Assembly (NCBI GenBank): GCA_964019155.1
Contig: OZ025241.1
Coordinates: 6,608,681-6,672,680, forward strand
Source of the DNA: Osedax fenrisi
Lineage: Eukaryota; Annelida; Polychaeta; Sabellida; Siboglinidae
Direction: 5' to 3'
Length of the DNA stretch: 64,000 bases
In this document: positions 12,860 through 27,573 of the stretch, in pieces
Numbering within the stretch: the first letter of the stretch is position 1
Layout: each line of letters starts with the position of its first letter
The notes under the pieces: model-generated
Database searches by the model: none
The model's input: the letters and a program-made list of their open reading frames with translations, nothing else
What the model was told of the DNA's origin: nothing
Made by a program: the position numbers and the translations under genes

Positions 12860-13410
12860 TTATAAGGTATAATGTATAAGTATACTATGTCGAGCTTGCT
12901 CGGTATTTCATGACTCGTTATCTCCATCCATCTCGATATTGCATTGCATTTGTCAGTTCTTCTCTTTCGCATCCTGTATCACTTGATAGCTGATCGATAT
13001 AGGTGTTTACAGGCCTACCTCTTGATCTTGTTCTGTGAATTGGATACCAAAGTAATAGGTCACTGGTCAATTCGCTCTTGATTCTCCAGCAGTGTCCAGC
13101 GAATCTCATTCTATGCTCTTTGGATGTATCTGATATATTGGGTATACTATTATAGTACTATTAAGTACTGATTCAACAGCGGCTCGAAAGAAATTTCTTT
13201 TTAATTTATCAGTAAGATTAGATTTCCAGATGACATTCATATTATGTAGGGTTGCCTATGCTTTTGCTATTCGTATATTAACGTCATATTTATTGGGACT
13301 ATGTAGCTACCTAGGTATTTAAAGTCTTCTACCCTATTTATATTATGTCCTTCTCTGTCTTTTAAGGTAATACATTGTATTCCGTGTTGGATCTGATTGA
13401 GAGTAATACA
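12860..13410 (-). pseudogene. LINE reverse transcriptase C-terminal region, unit A copy
   Basis: Minus-strand remnant of the RT C-terminus. Reading 5' to 3' on that strand: EDFKYLGSYIV (~13340-13300), IWKSNLTDKLKRNFF, then RMRFAGHCWRIKSELTSDLL, LLWYPIH, RSRGRPVNTYIDQL, DTGCEREELTNAMQYRDGWR (13109-12918). This HCWR...LLLW...GRP..TY..QL..DTG...WR tail is typical of invertebrate endonuclease-reverse transcriptases. Compared with 60640-61290, about 117 bp (the AAVESVLMYGS...RMLRAAL part) is deleted here. Confidence 0.7.
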
Positions 13411-13412
13411 TG

Positions 13413-13420
<8 letters not shown>

Positions 13421-13498
<78 letters not shown>
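13421..13498. repeat. (AT)n microsatellite
   Basis: About 38 uninterrupted AT units, inside the minus-strand RT fragment block. The equivalent tract in the second block copy is at 61303-61385. Confidence 0.95.
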
Positions 13499-13501
<3 letters not shown>

Positions 13502-14241
13502 AATATAAATTTGTAATTAATTATTTTAACTTATTATATATATATATAATTATACTTTACATACATTTAATTTATACATTTTGATTGAATTTTGGATATA
13601 AGTTAGATATAAATGTCCTTTATCGAAATTAATTAAAAAAAATTAAAAATGATGCCCACATATTTTTTATTTCAAATAAAAATCTAAAAAAAATTACAAA
13701 TGATGTTAATTTATTTTCTAAAAATAATTTTTTATTTTTTATAATTAATTTGAATTGTATTATTTTTATATATAAATTGTATATTTTAATTTTTTAAATT
13801 AAATAGTAATACATTATTTATATTAAATTATATGATTTTTAGAAACAATTTTTAAATTTGGGCATCGAGATTGTTTTGATAAATATTTTATATTATTAAT
13901 ACTATTTGTAATTGAGTTCCTAGGATATATTCATAGTTGACTTAAAAACATTATCACAATTAGATAAAAATTATAACACTTATTTCTATATCTCGCCCAT
14001 GTTAAATTGTATATGTATTCAATGTTGAAATAAAAAGGTCTCGTGACCTACAACTAGTAGGTATGTGTTTACAATTGTAAATACTTATCCATCATAGTGT
14101 ACATAAGTGTTATAAATGTGAAGGTTTATAAAATTATGAAAAAAAAAGTACGAACAGATCTACTATTCAGTGTACACTGTACACATCACGTGTGACTCAT
14201 GCTTCATCGACTGCATATTTTACATAAGAACTACTGACATA
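13499..14241. other. AT-rich DNA with a repeated 70-bp segment
   Basis: No gene. From ~14172 a segment with tacactgtacacatcac, gactcatg.ttcatcgactg and catattttacata occurs just before the inverted-repeat element, and again at ~14301-14375 just inside its left end. The segment therefore flanks the left terminus as an imperfect direct repeat. Confidence 0.5.
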
Positions 14242-15623
14242 CAGAGCTGGGCAGTATCGCCGATACAGTATCTATTAAGGCAAAAAACCAGTACAGTGTA
14301 CCGTGTACACTGTACACATCACTTATGACTCATTCCGCATGACTCATGATTCATCGACTGCATATTTTACATAATAACTACTGAAATAATATAATTATAG
14401 TGTTTGTTTGATACGTATATAATATCTATGCTAGCATTGAGAAATATATGTTTTAATATCAAGTAGTATTTACTTAGTCATCACACTATTTATTAAACAC
14501 TTACATTATCAGGTCATCATATAAAACTTGTATAATAGTTCAAATATCTAGGTAGTTATATTGATTTAACTCAAAATGACGCAATCATAAGAATCGGAAG
14601 TGCACGAGATGCCCTGAATAGCCTGAATATCATATGGAAATCTAACCTTTCAAGTAAACTCAAAAGAAACTTCTTTAAGCTATAGTTGAGACTGTTCTTA
14701 TATATGGCTCTATCACTTAGACTCTAACTTCAACATTAGAGAACAAATTTGATTGAGCCTATGATACATTCTGCGAGCTGTACTAAACAAGTCATGTAGA
14801 TACCAACGTTACAAATAAAGAGTTGTATGGCAAAATTCTAAGAATAACAGTTACATATGCGAACAACGACTGAGGTTTTACTGTCACTGCTGGAGAAACA
14901 GAAGCGAAATAGTGAGTAAAGTATTACTCTTGAATCGACAATACTAACGACACTCTCGAGTAAGGCATATGAGAACTTATTTAGCCCAATGAAGTCTTAA
15001 TTAAGAGATGACACATTGTTCACAAATGAGGAATTACCTATAGCGATGAATGATAGAGAGGAATAGAGATAACATGTAATGCACTGCCGAGCAAGCTCTA
15101 TAATTGTATATTATAAAGATAAATATTGCATTTTTTTAATCATGATTTATTTAGATTTTGTATGAATTTATTAGAAAGTAGTTTAATTATAAATCAATTA
15201 TTATATAAAATATATTATCAAAATAATTTCTTTGTTTACAATAAATGTATATAATGATTTTTTAGAATAAATCACTATATTTATATATCATAATTTTAAT
15301 AATGAATTGAATTCAATATTTACAAAAGATATTTTATTAAAAATATATTGATGTATATTAAAATTAATGTATAATATGATATTATAAAATATTAATATAA
15401 AATACTTATAATATCAAATTATATAATATTTAATTAAATGTATTTGTATTTGTTTACATACTTTTCTTAGTAAATATGTATCGTAGATAATATTTATGAC
15501 TAATAGATACGATCACAAATACATTTTTAATTTTTATAATAGAACAAATACAAATACAAATGTATCTACGATACTGATTGTTTGCCTTAATAGATACTGT
15601 ATCGGCGATACTGCCCAGCTCTG
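14242..15623. mobile_element. DNA element with 43-bp perfect terminal inverted repeats
   Basis: The ends are exact inverted complements: cagagctgggcagtatcgcc... at 14242-14284 and its reverse complement at 15581-15623. Both ends are flanked by TA (14240-14241 and 15624-15625), compatible with a TA target duplication; an 8-bp duplication as in hAT elements is not evident, although the CAGAGCTGGGCA start resembles hAT termini. No transposase is present. The interior holds a LINE RT fragment, so this is a non-autonomous element carrying captured or inserted sequence. A second copy is at 62159-63501. Confidence 0.7.
14536..15100 (+). pseudogene. LINE reverse transcriptase C-terminal fragment inside the TIR element
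   Basis: Plus-strand relative of the minus-strand RT tail at 12860-13410: KYLGSYIDLTQNDAIIRIGS, ALNSLNIIWKSNLSSKLKRN and FF (14541-14680), then with frame shifts TVLIYGSI, NKELYGKILRITV, HCWRNRSEIVSKVLLLN and ELPIAMNDRE (to ~15070). Several stops and frameshifts. It is a different subfamily from the minus-strand copy, so the two are independent insertions. Confidence 0.6.
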
Positions 15624-16034
15624 TATAACTTATACATTATTATAAAATGTGTATATATGTGTATAAAATACATTACACATTTATGTATATATTCATAATA
15701 TGTTTAAAGAAAATATAAGTTTATATTGAACTCTAGTTCATATATATAATTTTATAAATATGTTATATATATAACATATATTTATATGGTTATGAAAAAA
15801 GTCGTTGATTTTAATCTATTTATCATGCACTTGACGGCAATCTATAAATACAGAATATCTTTTCATCATCTATATCATATGATTTTATTTTATTAATATT
15901 AATATTCAAAGGTTGCAACCTATTTATAATATATATTATACATGTACAATTATATACATGTATATAATTTATAATGAATAATATTAAATTTTGTAATTAA
16001 TAATATTTATAATTTTAACATAATATTATATATA

Positions 16035-16066
<32 letters not shown>

Positions 16067-16453
16067 CTGATCTTATGATATATAATAATGAGTAAAATAT
16101 AACAATAACAATCACACCAATTTACGGTTAACTACTGATAACCAAGAATCTCGCTAACTCAGACATTTTAGATAATTTGGTTTTCTACTTATTTATATAC
16201 ATTTAAGAATAATTATATATCTCATACTCATTTTATCGTTCCCTTCTAGTCAGAGTTAGTGGGAGTTTACAGAAATAAGTAACACGTAATTCATAGGTAC
16301 ATACATCATCAGACCATAACAGCACAATTATTCTATAGGACACGATATAAATTAAAATAAATTATAATTTATCATATACAAAATATATATGTATATTAAT
16401 TTAAATTAAATATACTATATTATAATGATAACATCCAACCCATTTAATACAGA
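15101..16453. other. AT-rich DNA upstream of peptide copy B
   Basis: No gene seen. It includes the right end of the TIR element and ~830 bp upstream of exon 1. Everything to ~16127 is duplicated at the window's right edge. A TATA-like tatattataatg occurs about 40 bp before the ATG at 16454, but the surrounding DNA is so AT-rich that this is weak evidence for a promoter. Confidence 0.5.
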
Positions 16454-18589
<2,136 letters not shown>

Positions 18590-18622
18590 ATAGTCTTGTG
18601 TATATATATATATAGTTTAGTG

Positions 18623-18770
18623 TGGTTTATGGCTCAGTGGGAGAGTTAACCGAAGTTTAAGTGAAATCTTCCACGGAGTCATAGAAATTGATGGATCGCG
18701 AGAATTCCCGGGTTCGACTCGAGGTAGTTATTTTGCTTTCTATTGTATTTATCAATAACTTAATAAACGA
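18623..18770 (+). repeat. tRNA-related SINE-like unit in 3' flank of copy B
   Basis: Partner of 2790-2940: box A-like sequence at 18630-18645, box B GGTTCGACTC at 18711-18720, AATAAA at 18762-18767. Nearly identical to the copy A unit. Confidence 0.5.
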
Positions 18771-19900
18771 TAATTAAAAACACAAGACAAATATATTACA
18801 TTTTTGTTTAGTATTGATCTGGGTCTCTCACAGTTATTTATAATATATACAAGTCTCTGCTTTCTAGAGGGTTCCATTTATATCCGATATGTGTATATAA
18901 CATTCAATAAAATATATATTTCTTGCTTGAAAGGTATCCATACTTCCATATTAATATAATATGTATATCAATACATTTATATTTAACTTATTTTATACAG
19001 TATTATTGTAATATAATTCATATTATAGTTGGTATTAATATTAATTATATATACCTATATTATAAAGGATATTTAAATATGATTCTATTTGAAAAATTCT
19101 GATATTTATATATATATATATATATATAATGTAGTGGTGTATTTTAATATGTAAATTATAAATAGCGGAATATCTCATTTGCTAAATCATCTGTACCGGA
19201 AGAGTTTAATATACAATTTAGAATGCTTATGAAGTCTCATTATTTTTAAAAAGAATAGTTTCAGATCAGGAATAAAAATGTCTCAGATCGGATAACATAT
19301 TTATAAGTAATAAATCATACAATTACCATATCGTACTATTTACATCCATGAAGTATATATATATATAAATGTGTAAATAATAAGAACATGTAAAACAAGT
19401 AAACATATATCCCTAATATAGATATTATTTCGGGATTACATAAATAAATATATATATATATATATATATCAATGAGATTCCTATATACGTAAATAAGTTA
19501 CTTTATATACATAATATACATCATGCACAATACCACTAGTTCACTTGAGTAAAACTTACAAATTTAGAATACATTAGTCTATTTACATTAAATCGTAATC
19601 AATTTGGTTTTTTGACGCTTATTTGATCGTGTTATGAGACTTAATTGCATAAAATAAGGTCATGATTACTATTGATACCAGCACCCGGATGTTGTCTCGT
19701 TGAAATTCGAATAATACTCGATATAAATCTTTGTGGAATTAGTATATAGTATATTTGGTTATGTACTAGTCAATTAAGTGAATGCCATGTTGTTCTTTTT
19801 GAGTTTTTATGATAATGTTGTGTAATAGCTATAACTAATTTATATTTCTCTGCGAATTCTTATAGTCTTTATCCTCGATCGTTCATTTCACATATACCAA
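18771..19900. other. Non-coding flank of unit B
   Basis: No gene seen. Equivalent to 2941-3866, with a unit-B-only stretch near 19080-19205 and short (AT)n tracts. From 19836 to 19900 the sequence (tctctgcgaattcttatag...) corresponds to the place where unit A carries the ~6.5 kb insert. Confidence 0.55.
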
Positions 19901-19904
19901 ATCT

Positions 19905-20365
19905 TGCTAACATATTCATTCCGTTATGAAGGTTTCTCATTATTGGCGTTATAGTTTCCTTGTATTATTAATATGTCCTTTTAGGTGAGTCAGTTATAGT
20001 TTTTCTCTATATTTTCATAAAAAAACTACTATTTCTTCGTCAATATGTGTTGTTGTAGGAGCATATAATTAAATAATAGTTATCGAGATTATTCAAATAG
20101 ATATAGCCGCATAGTTAAGTACATAATTTGTGACTTCCTTTCTTAATTTAAATCCGACACATTCACTATTATATATCTTTTTCTTATTCACTGTAATATG
20201 GTTTATGACTTTTATTCGTTGTTATTTTAACAGCACCTATTAGTCTTGTTTCAGAAAGTCATTATACATACCATTTGTAGGCTCAATTATTTCATCAGTT
20301 CTTCAAGTTTACTGATTCCTCTTAATGTTCGTACATTCCAAGTTTCAATAGTGTAATGATATCGG
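19905..20365 (-). pseudogene. LINE endonuclease N-terminus (RTE/R1-type), unit B copy
   Basis: Copy of 10440-10890: minus-strand residues of the WNVRTL block are encoded near 20340 with further stops and small indels relative to unit A. Inactive remnant. Confidence 0.55.
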
Positions 20366-20499
20366 GTAGTTTGATTCTTTTAATATTATTATATCCGTAG
20401 CTAATTTGTCAATATTATCCTGGTTAATACCGATGGGTAGATTGGTCGTTGTTTGTCAGAGTTATGACCGATCCGGCATGATTTGTCGTGATTTTGTAC

Positions 20500-21120
20500 T
20501 TTCTACCAAACTATGAAACCATTTTATTCTTTGAATTTCGTGATTTCATCCATAATTTTCCTTCATTTTCATCCTATTTACCAATAATTCTTTGTGACTT
20601 AAACTATCACTTTAATTCTCTTATCTAGCCCCATAGTGACTAAATCCTAACTAAGTATCTTTCTTTGTGCCAAAAATTATCATGTCCCACTCACACCAGT
20701 GGTTATACATTAATATGATATTTACAACTCTTTCAGTCCTCTTATTGGATTTATAAACCATAACTCCTTTCAATATATTGAACTACTAATGGAACATTTT
20801 ATTGTGGAATTCTCTATAAATCTAAAATTCACAAATATTTAACAAAACGTATTACATATAGAGATTTTAAAAATATTGACCACCAAGATTTGTAAGCAAT
20901 ATCAAAACTGAGATATATTTACCTATTTCCAGTACTTCTAAACTCTGTTCTCCTAAATAATATCAATATACATGTACCTACAAAAACTATATTAATTACC
21001 GACCGCCATTTTTCTCTATAATTCTCTCATGAACTTTTCATCTTCAAGAAGAGTGTTTGAAAATGTTAAAAGAAATTTCTTAAAATCCTTCAACTGAAAC
21101 AAAATTATCTCTCTCCCAAG
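20500..21120 (+). pseudogene. L2-like LINE endonuclease fragment, unit B copy
   Basis: Copy of 11020-11600, with an additional ~45-bp segment near 20880-20920 and other indels. Similarity to unit A ends at about 21115, just before unrelated repeats; the rest of the block resumes only at 59657. Confidence 0.55.
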
Positions 21121-21242
21121 CAACCAGAAACTAGTTGCCGTAACGTAACATGATAGGTCAAATAATATGTTCCAGTAGGTGGTCGAATCATAGGTAGTTT
21201 ATGAGCAGATAACCAGTTTCCTTTTACATACAAAAAATCAAT

Positions 21243-21480
21243 AGTGGAACGTATATTTTTACCCATAAATAACACTTAGTGGAACGTCTATTTTTATCCA
21301 TAAATAAACACCTAGTAGAACGTATATTTTTACCCATAAATAAACACCTAGTGGAACGTATAATTTTACCCATGATTAAACACCTAGTGGAACGTATATT
21401 TTTACCCTTAATAAACACCTAGTGGAACGTATATTTTTACCCATAAATAAACACCTAGTGGAACGTATATTTGTATCCAT
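21243..21480. repeat. ~36-bp minisatellite, about seven units
   Basis: Unit close to cctagtggaacgtatatttt + tacccataaataaaca, repeated head to tail with one or two changes per unit. The repeats are directly adjacent, without spacers, so this is not a CRISPR array. Confidence 0.9.
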
Positions 21481-21728
21481 ACACAGTAAAAAAGAAACGT
21501 AAAACAATTCATTCATTTATTACAAGGAACAATACACAACATACGGATATGATATAACACGTGAATAATATATATAATAATAAACTGGGAATGCAAGGGT
21601 ATATTTATAATGATACTAATACAAGTATGTATACATATATGATCATATATGATTATAACATACATATATAGTATAGAGTATGCGAATATAGAGGTTTCTG
21701 TTCATTAAATAGCACAGTGTATAATTCC

Positions 21729-21764
<36 letters not shown>

Positions 21765-21769
<5 letters not shown>

Positions 21770-21935
21770 AAATTCACGAAGACGATACCGGATCCTAGAG
21801 ATGATCTTTAACATATTCATGGAGATATTCACCATAGCCAAGCAGGAAGATCATCTTGTTTATTCTGAAATTATGAATTGTATATTAATATAAATCAATT
21901 ATGATGACACAGTCATATGTATATATGTATAATGT
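21765..21935 (+). repeat. Dispersed repeat copy 1 (gaagacgatacc family)
   Basis: Contains cacgaagacgataccgga, gatgatctt.aacatattcat and gccaagcaggaaga, all shared with 22738-22990 and partly with 23013-23200. Shorter than copy 2 because the middle (gaggcgatcccggatagca...) is missing. Confidence 0.65.
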
Positions 21936-21950
21936 AACTAGTTGCATATA

Positions 21951-22064
21951 ATGAATAGACTAGCTGGACCATACACGTGCAAACAGGTGCAAGGTATCGC
22001 GTGGTACATTTATCCCTTAGCCAATCAGGCACACACGCAGTGCGTGCGTCAACCTGATTCCTAA
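21951..22064 (+). CDS. Small open frame, 37 codons, unknown
   Basis: ATG at 21951 to TAA at 22064 in an unusually GC-rich patch (21955-22165) between AT microsatellites. It encodes two cysteines (YTCKQVQGIAWYIYP, then HTQCVRQPDS). No signal peptide, no recognised family, no second copy in the window. It may equally be part of an exon of a larger spliced gene or a chance frame in an unrecognised repeat. Confidence 0.15.
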   Translation: MNRLAGPYTCKQVQGIAWYIYPLANQAHTQCVRQPDS

Positions 22065-22165
22065 AGCAGTCAACATGTTACATAATGGGACGTCCGATAT
22101 CTAGTTCGTTAGCATGATATTTAACGTTCCATTATGCTAAGCTGCACGGACTGTTCCATTACGGA

Positions 22166-22173
22166 GAGCAACA

Positions 22174-22218
<45 letters not shown>
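22166..22218. repeat. (AT)n microsatellite
   Basis: About 26 AT units, immediately after the GC-richer patch. Another long AT tract lies at about 22674-22720. Confidence 0.9.
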
Positions 22219-22227
<9 letters not shown>

Positions 22228-22669
22228 GGATATACATGACGGGCGGCATACTTTATAAATGAACATCGTGTGTAGGAGGTAATTTACAACTGAATATAGG
22301 TGTATGTTGAACCAATGGTGGTTTTAGGTAGAGGTGTGACTATTACATGAATCAGGTGTGAAGATGAGGGCATCATTGGTAATGGCAAGGTCGTCATTTT
22401 ATACTATAACTTACAGATATGCGAATTTATATACACTTAGGTATATCATGTACACCCTATTACTAAATATATATACGAATGTAATTATATCAACATAATA
22501 ATATTTAACATGTGTACTATATTACATCATAGTGTATATTAATCTAGGTCATCAGGGGATTAAAATTTGACAAAGGCAGGTAATAGTTTATATATATATA
22601 GATTTTATATAATTACACACACATACATGCATGACGTATGCATTGCACGTACAATGTATAGTTATATAA

Positions 22670-22726
<57 letters not shown>

Positions 22727-22737
22727 GAGATACATTA

Positions 22738-22990
22738 AATACTAACTTATGTATCTTGACTATTCATTTTGTCGGACTAGAAGCTGGACAATAAGTTTAG
22801 ATACATGGCATTCATGAAGAAGATACCGGAGGCGATCCCGGATAGCACCGGAGGACGTCTAGGGCGGTAACGGAGATGATCTTGAACATATTCATGAAGA
22901 TATTCATCTAGCCAAGCAGGAAGAAAACTACTGATGATCTTAATTATCCTGAAATTATAAATTGTATATTAATAAATCAATTATCATGAC
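22738..22990 (+). repeat. Dispersed repeat copy 2 (gaagacgatacc family)
   Basis: Starts with aatactaacttatgtatctt..., contains gtcggactagaagctggaca, atgcattc-like and ggcgatcccggatag segments, and ends at the tcaattatcatgacac motif also seen in copy 1. Copy 3 begins at about 23013 with the same order of blocks. Confidence 0.7.
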
Positions 22991-23012
22991 ACTATAATAT
23001 TTATATGTGTAT

Positions 23013-23200
23013 ACTAACTTCTAACGTCTGCATCTTGACTATTTAATTTGTCGGACTAGAAACTTGGCAACAAGTTTAGATACATGGAATTCACGAAGAC
23101 GATACCGGAGGCGATCCCGGATAGCATGCGGAGGACATCTAGGGCGATAACGGAGATGATCTTGAACATATTTACATGTACAAATTTGCGTTATTTTTGA
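23013..23200 (+). repeat. Dispersed repeat copy 3, with a 38-codon open frame
   Basis: Same block order as copy 2 but truncated after cttgaacatat. It holds an open frame 23084-23200 (MEFTKTIPEAIPDSMRRTSR..., then ITEMILNIF). Copies 1 and 2 carry related but frameshifted versions. It could be an exon of an unrecognised small gene family; more likely it is a repeat with incidental frames. Confidence 0.4.
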
Positions 23201-23315
23201 TGATACTAGGATGCCCTTAAAGAATATTGTTAAACATTTTTCAAAGTTTTAAAATAAATTTTATTTATAATAATTAAGTGGCGGTATACTGGTATATAGT
23301 CATACTAAATAAATC

Positions 23316-23369
<54 letters not shown>

Positions 23370-23394
23370 TAATGCTGTAAAATTTAAAATACTA

Positions 23395-24412
23395 TATTAA
23401 TTAATAATTATTAAAATAATATATAATTATTAAAATAATATATAATTAATAATTAATAATATACAATTAATTGTTATTAATTAATAATAAGTATTGATAA
23501 ATAATTATTAATTAGTAAATTATAATTGAATAATTATTAGAATAATATATAAATAATAATTAATAATATACAATTAATTAGTATTACTTAATAATTATAA
23601 TTGAATAATAGTATACATAGTATAATATTTATTTGTATATTATATACTTAATATACCATATATGGTTACACGCATATCTGTGTATGTACATCGTACACTG
23701 TACACATGTTTTTATATGTGAATATAAATTAATAGTAATCAAGCAAGCATTGTATAATTATAATCCCTTGCTGACCTAGATAACTTTGTGCATAGTAAAT
23801 TATCTTATAATCATTATAGCGTTATAGCGTTATAGCATTATAGCGTTATAGCGCTATAGTGCGTAATAATTATTAATAGAATAATATAATAGAATAATAT
23901 ATAAATAATAATTATAATATATAATTAATTATTATTACTAACAAATTGTTATTGATAAATAATTATTAAGATAATATATAATTCATAATTATTAATATAT
24001 AATTAAGTGTTATTAATTAATAATAAGTATTGATAAATAATTATTAATTAGTAAATTATAATTGAATAATTATTATAATAATATATAAATAATAATTAAT
24101 AATATACAATTAATTAGTATTACTTAATAATAATTATTGATAAATAATTATTAATTAATAAATTAGAATTGAATAATTATTAATTAATAATAAGTATTGA
24201 TAAAGAATTAATAATCAATAAATAAGAATTGAATAATTATTAAAAAATATATAATTAATAATTTATAATATAAAATTAATTGTTATTAATTAATAATAAG
24301 TATTTATAAATAAGTATTCATAAATAATTATTAATTAATAATTATTAATATATAATTTATTTTTATTAGTTAATAATAAGTATTGATAAATAATTATTAA
24401 TTAGTACATTAA
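23395..24412. repeat. TA-rich tandem array (taataagtattgataaataattattaa family)
   Basis: Irregular head-to-tail copies of a ~100-bp AT-only unit built from aattattaattagtaaatta, taataagtattgataaat and tatacaattaatt. The same array type continues at 32475-32898 and 34346-34410, on the far side of the Mutator-like element. Confidence 0.8.
23814..23863. repeat. gcgttata short tandem repeat
   Basis: About five to six units of an 8-9 bp motif (tatagcgttatagc...) within the TA-rich array; the only CpG-containing repeat there. Confidence 0.85.
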
Positions 24413-24434
24413 AATTCATTTGTGTAATTCACAA

Positions 24435-26050
24435 GTGTAATTCATATGTTTTAGGAGGGTATATCGTTTATTTATGAAAAATACGTAAAATATTGTTGAT
24501 CTAAATAGTCGTTTCGTCCGGACATCTTTTTATATAATTATATACAGTTTTAACTAATATATTTAATTAAATATATACTATATAGTACTCTATCATAACT
24601 GTACATCTTTTTTTAATATATTTGACTTCGTATGTAGGTGTAATTCATATGTTTTAGGAGGGTATATCGTTTATTTATGAAAAATACGTAAAATATTTTT
24701 GATCTGAATAGTCGTTTCGTCCGGACATCTTTTTATATAATTATATACAGTTTTAACTAATATATTTAATTAAATATATACTATATAGTACTCTATCATA
24801 ACTGTAATTATTTTTTTAATATATTTGACTTCGTATGTAGGTGTAATTCATATGTTTTAGGAGGGTATATCGTTTATTTATGAAAAAACGTAAAATATTG
24901 TTGATCTAAATAGTCGTTTCGTCCGGACATCTTTTTATATAATTATATACAGTTTTAACTAATATATTTAATTAAATATATACTATATAGTACTCTATCA
25001 TAACTGTACATCTTTTTTTAATATATTTGACTTCGTATGTAGGTGTAATTCATATGTTTTAGGAGGGTATATCGTTTATTTATGAAAAATACGTAAAATA
25101 TTTTTGATCTAAATAGTCGTTTCGTCCGGACATCTTTTTATATAATTATATACAGTTTTAACTAATATATTTAATTAAATATATACTATATAGTACTCTA
25201 TCATAAATGTACATATTTTTTTTAATATATTTGACTTCGTATGTAGGTTTAATTCATATGTTTTAGGAGGGTATCGTTTATTTATGAAAAATACGTAACA
25301 TATTTTCGATATAAATAATCGTTTCATCCGGACATCTTTTTATATAATTATATACAGTTTCAACTAATATATTTAATAAATATATACTATATAGTACTCT
25401 ATCATAACTGTAATTTTTTTTTTTAGAATTATACGTATTTTAAAAAATAATTAATTACAGATAATTTATACGAAAATCTTATATTTAAATTTATATTATT
25501 GTTATATAGTTAATTTATATTATTACATCATTTAAATATCAGAGTAAATATGTTTTATGATTACAGTATATTTTATACTTTTTTACAGAATATTAAATAA
25601 CAGAATATCAGAGAATAATAACAGAATACCATTTGTATATATTGTATACTGTATAACACCATATATTGATACGCATACATGTATATATAAAATAAAACAT
25701 ATATGTACACATAGAAGCCAGTGCTGTAACGCCCACTGCACAGATACATATTACGTAATAGATTGTATTGTGTTATATATAAATACATAAGTATTATTTA
25801 TAGTGAAATTATAATAACACATTATTTGGAATGTACATTTATTATGCCAGGCTGTCCCCTACTCATTGTATTATTCTCGACCGTATAATTAATACTACGA
25901 CGCCGGCGTCTACTCGCTAGTACAGCCTGTACAATGTACAGTGTACATTATGGACTGATGAGTATCTATAGATATACTGGTATACCGTAGTGAGTGCATC
26001 GGCTATTCCGGACAGGATTTGTGGGCGGTCAATCCACTATGTCATTTTAA
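24435..26050 (+). repeat. MULE left terminal inverted repeat with five ~203-bp subterminal units
   Basis: Array of five units (24435-25425) followed by the unique arm 25426-26050, whose inner boundary is marked by gggcggtcaatccactatgt. A ~165-bp piece of the arm (25426-25590) is repeated directly at 26077-26240, just inside the element. The open frame at 25557-25790 is simply arm sequence, as its mirror copy at 31325-31558 shows. Confidence 0.8.
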
Positions 26051-26799
26051 TTCTAATAATAATATAAGTATTACGTCAGAATTATACGTATTTTAAAATA
26101 TAATTAATTACAGATAATTTATACGAAAATCTTATATTTACAATTATATCATTGTTATATAGTTAATTTATATTATTACACCATTTTAAATATCAGATTA
26201 ATATGTTTTATGATTTCAGAATATTTTATACTTTCTGAAAGAGTTTTGAATACCAGACTAACATCTGCAATATGTTTAAATATGTGGAGGAATATTCATA
26301 TATTTCAGAATAATTAATCGATTGAAGAAAGATAAGAAGATAACAGTTAATATGTTTATAATTCCGTATCGATCAAGTTATATCGTTCGGGTAAGATAGT
26401 ATTATTTATTATAATAAATAAGTATACATTTTAATTAAATTTTATATGTATTTAAAACAATATGATATGTAATAACAATATGCATATTACATGTAATGTA
26501 AATAAATACATATATAAAATAAATTTACAAATATGTAGACAATTAGTTGAAAAATATTGTATTTGTTGTTCTCAGTTATAGATGCAATACGTCTAAGTGT
26601 CCGGCATATCGATAAGTTCCCCGAACCGTATGTATCCCATATAGTATACAGATCAGCTTCAAAACTCCTGACAATTGTAATATTAACATTTATAAATAAA
26701 TAATATTGTCTATAAACTTTAATAAAACTATCAGAATTATTCAAATACAATTGTTATATAAATTTGTAATTATTGTAATTCATTTTTATTCCTACAGAT

Positions 26800-26834
<35 letters not shown>

Positions 26835-27516
26835 TAAACATAGATAAGAAAACACAATATATATCTTATATATTATTTCACAAAGTTGTTAAATAAATAA
26901 TTATTAATTAAATATTTTAAACATATTACTATAAATAGTATAATTACTAACTTTGTCGTTGATCTTTGCTGCCGTATTACTTTACCATGCGAAAGTAGTA
27001 GAGATGCTTGGGTTAATGCCGTAGTTGACTCGGCGTGTAAAACCGCAATTAGACTGGGTAGTAATAGGAAATAATATAGTAATATGTTATTACACAGAAA
27101 AAATTAATATACTGTTAACATCAGAGTGATACTATCTATGTTCAAATATAATAATATCATCATTATATTATATATATATATATATTCAAACTTGTACATA
27201 TTTGTGTGTGCTCCGCATTTTACATTCAGTCTGTGGTGGAAACCCTCCTGGTTATTATTAGTTCGAATGGTCATTCTGTATACTGACCAGTCAGCCGGCC
27301 TCCAAAACCCATCTACCCATACATTAGATATATAATTAAATATAGTCTCTAATCTATTATCCGTGTTATTGGCCTCCAATAAGTGTAGACCATTTCTGTA
27401 AATAGTAAAAAATTATACAAGATTATTTATAATAAATTGTTCATAAATATTTACTATTTAGTTAAGATATTTTTAATAAAATGTAGTTATAAATAAAATC
27501 AAGTAGGATATTTATA

Positions 27517-27520
<4 letters not shown>

Positions 27521-27571
<51 letters not shown>
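27521..27571. repeat. (AT)n microsatellite in a transposase intron
   Basis: About 25 AT units between two transposase exons. Similar tracts at ~28355-28400 (followed by GT-rich repeats to ~28450) and ~30256-30305 also fall in introns of this gene. Confidence 0.9.

Positions 27572-27573
<2 letters not shown>

Noticed and set aside
21243..21480. Regular ~36-bp repeats resembling a CRISPR array
   Set aside because: The units are directly adjacent with no unique spacers, there are no cas genes, and the DNA is eukaryotic.
22567..22794. 75-codon plus-strand frame across (AT)n
   Set aside because: Most of it is alternating Tyr-Ile from the microsatellite; no start context or domain.
25557..25790. 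Conserved open frame present twice (also 31325-31558)
   Set aside because: The second copy is the mirror arm of the MULE inverted repeat, so conservation reflects arm identity, not coding.
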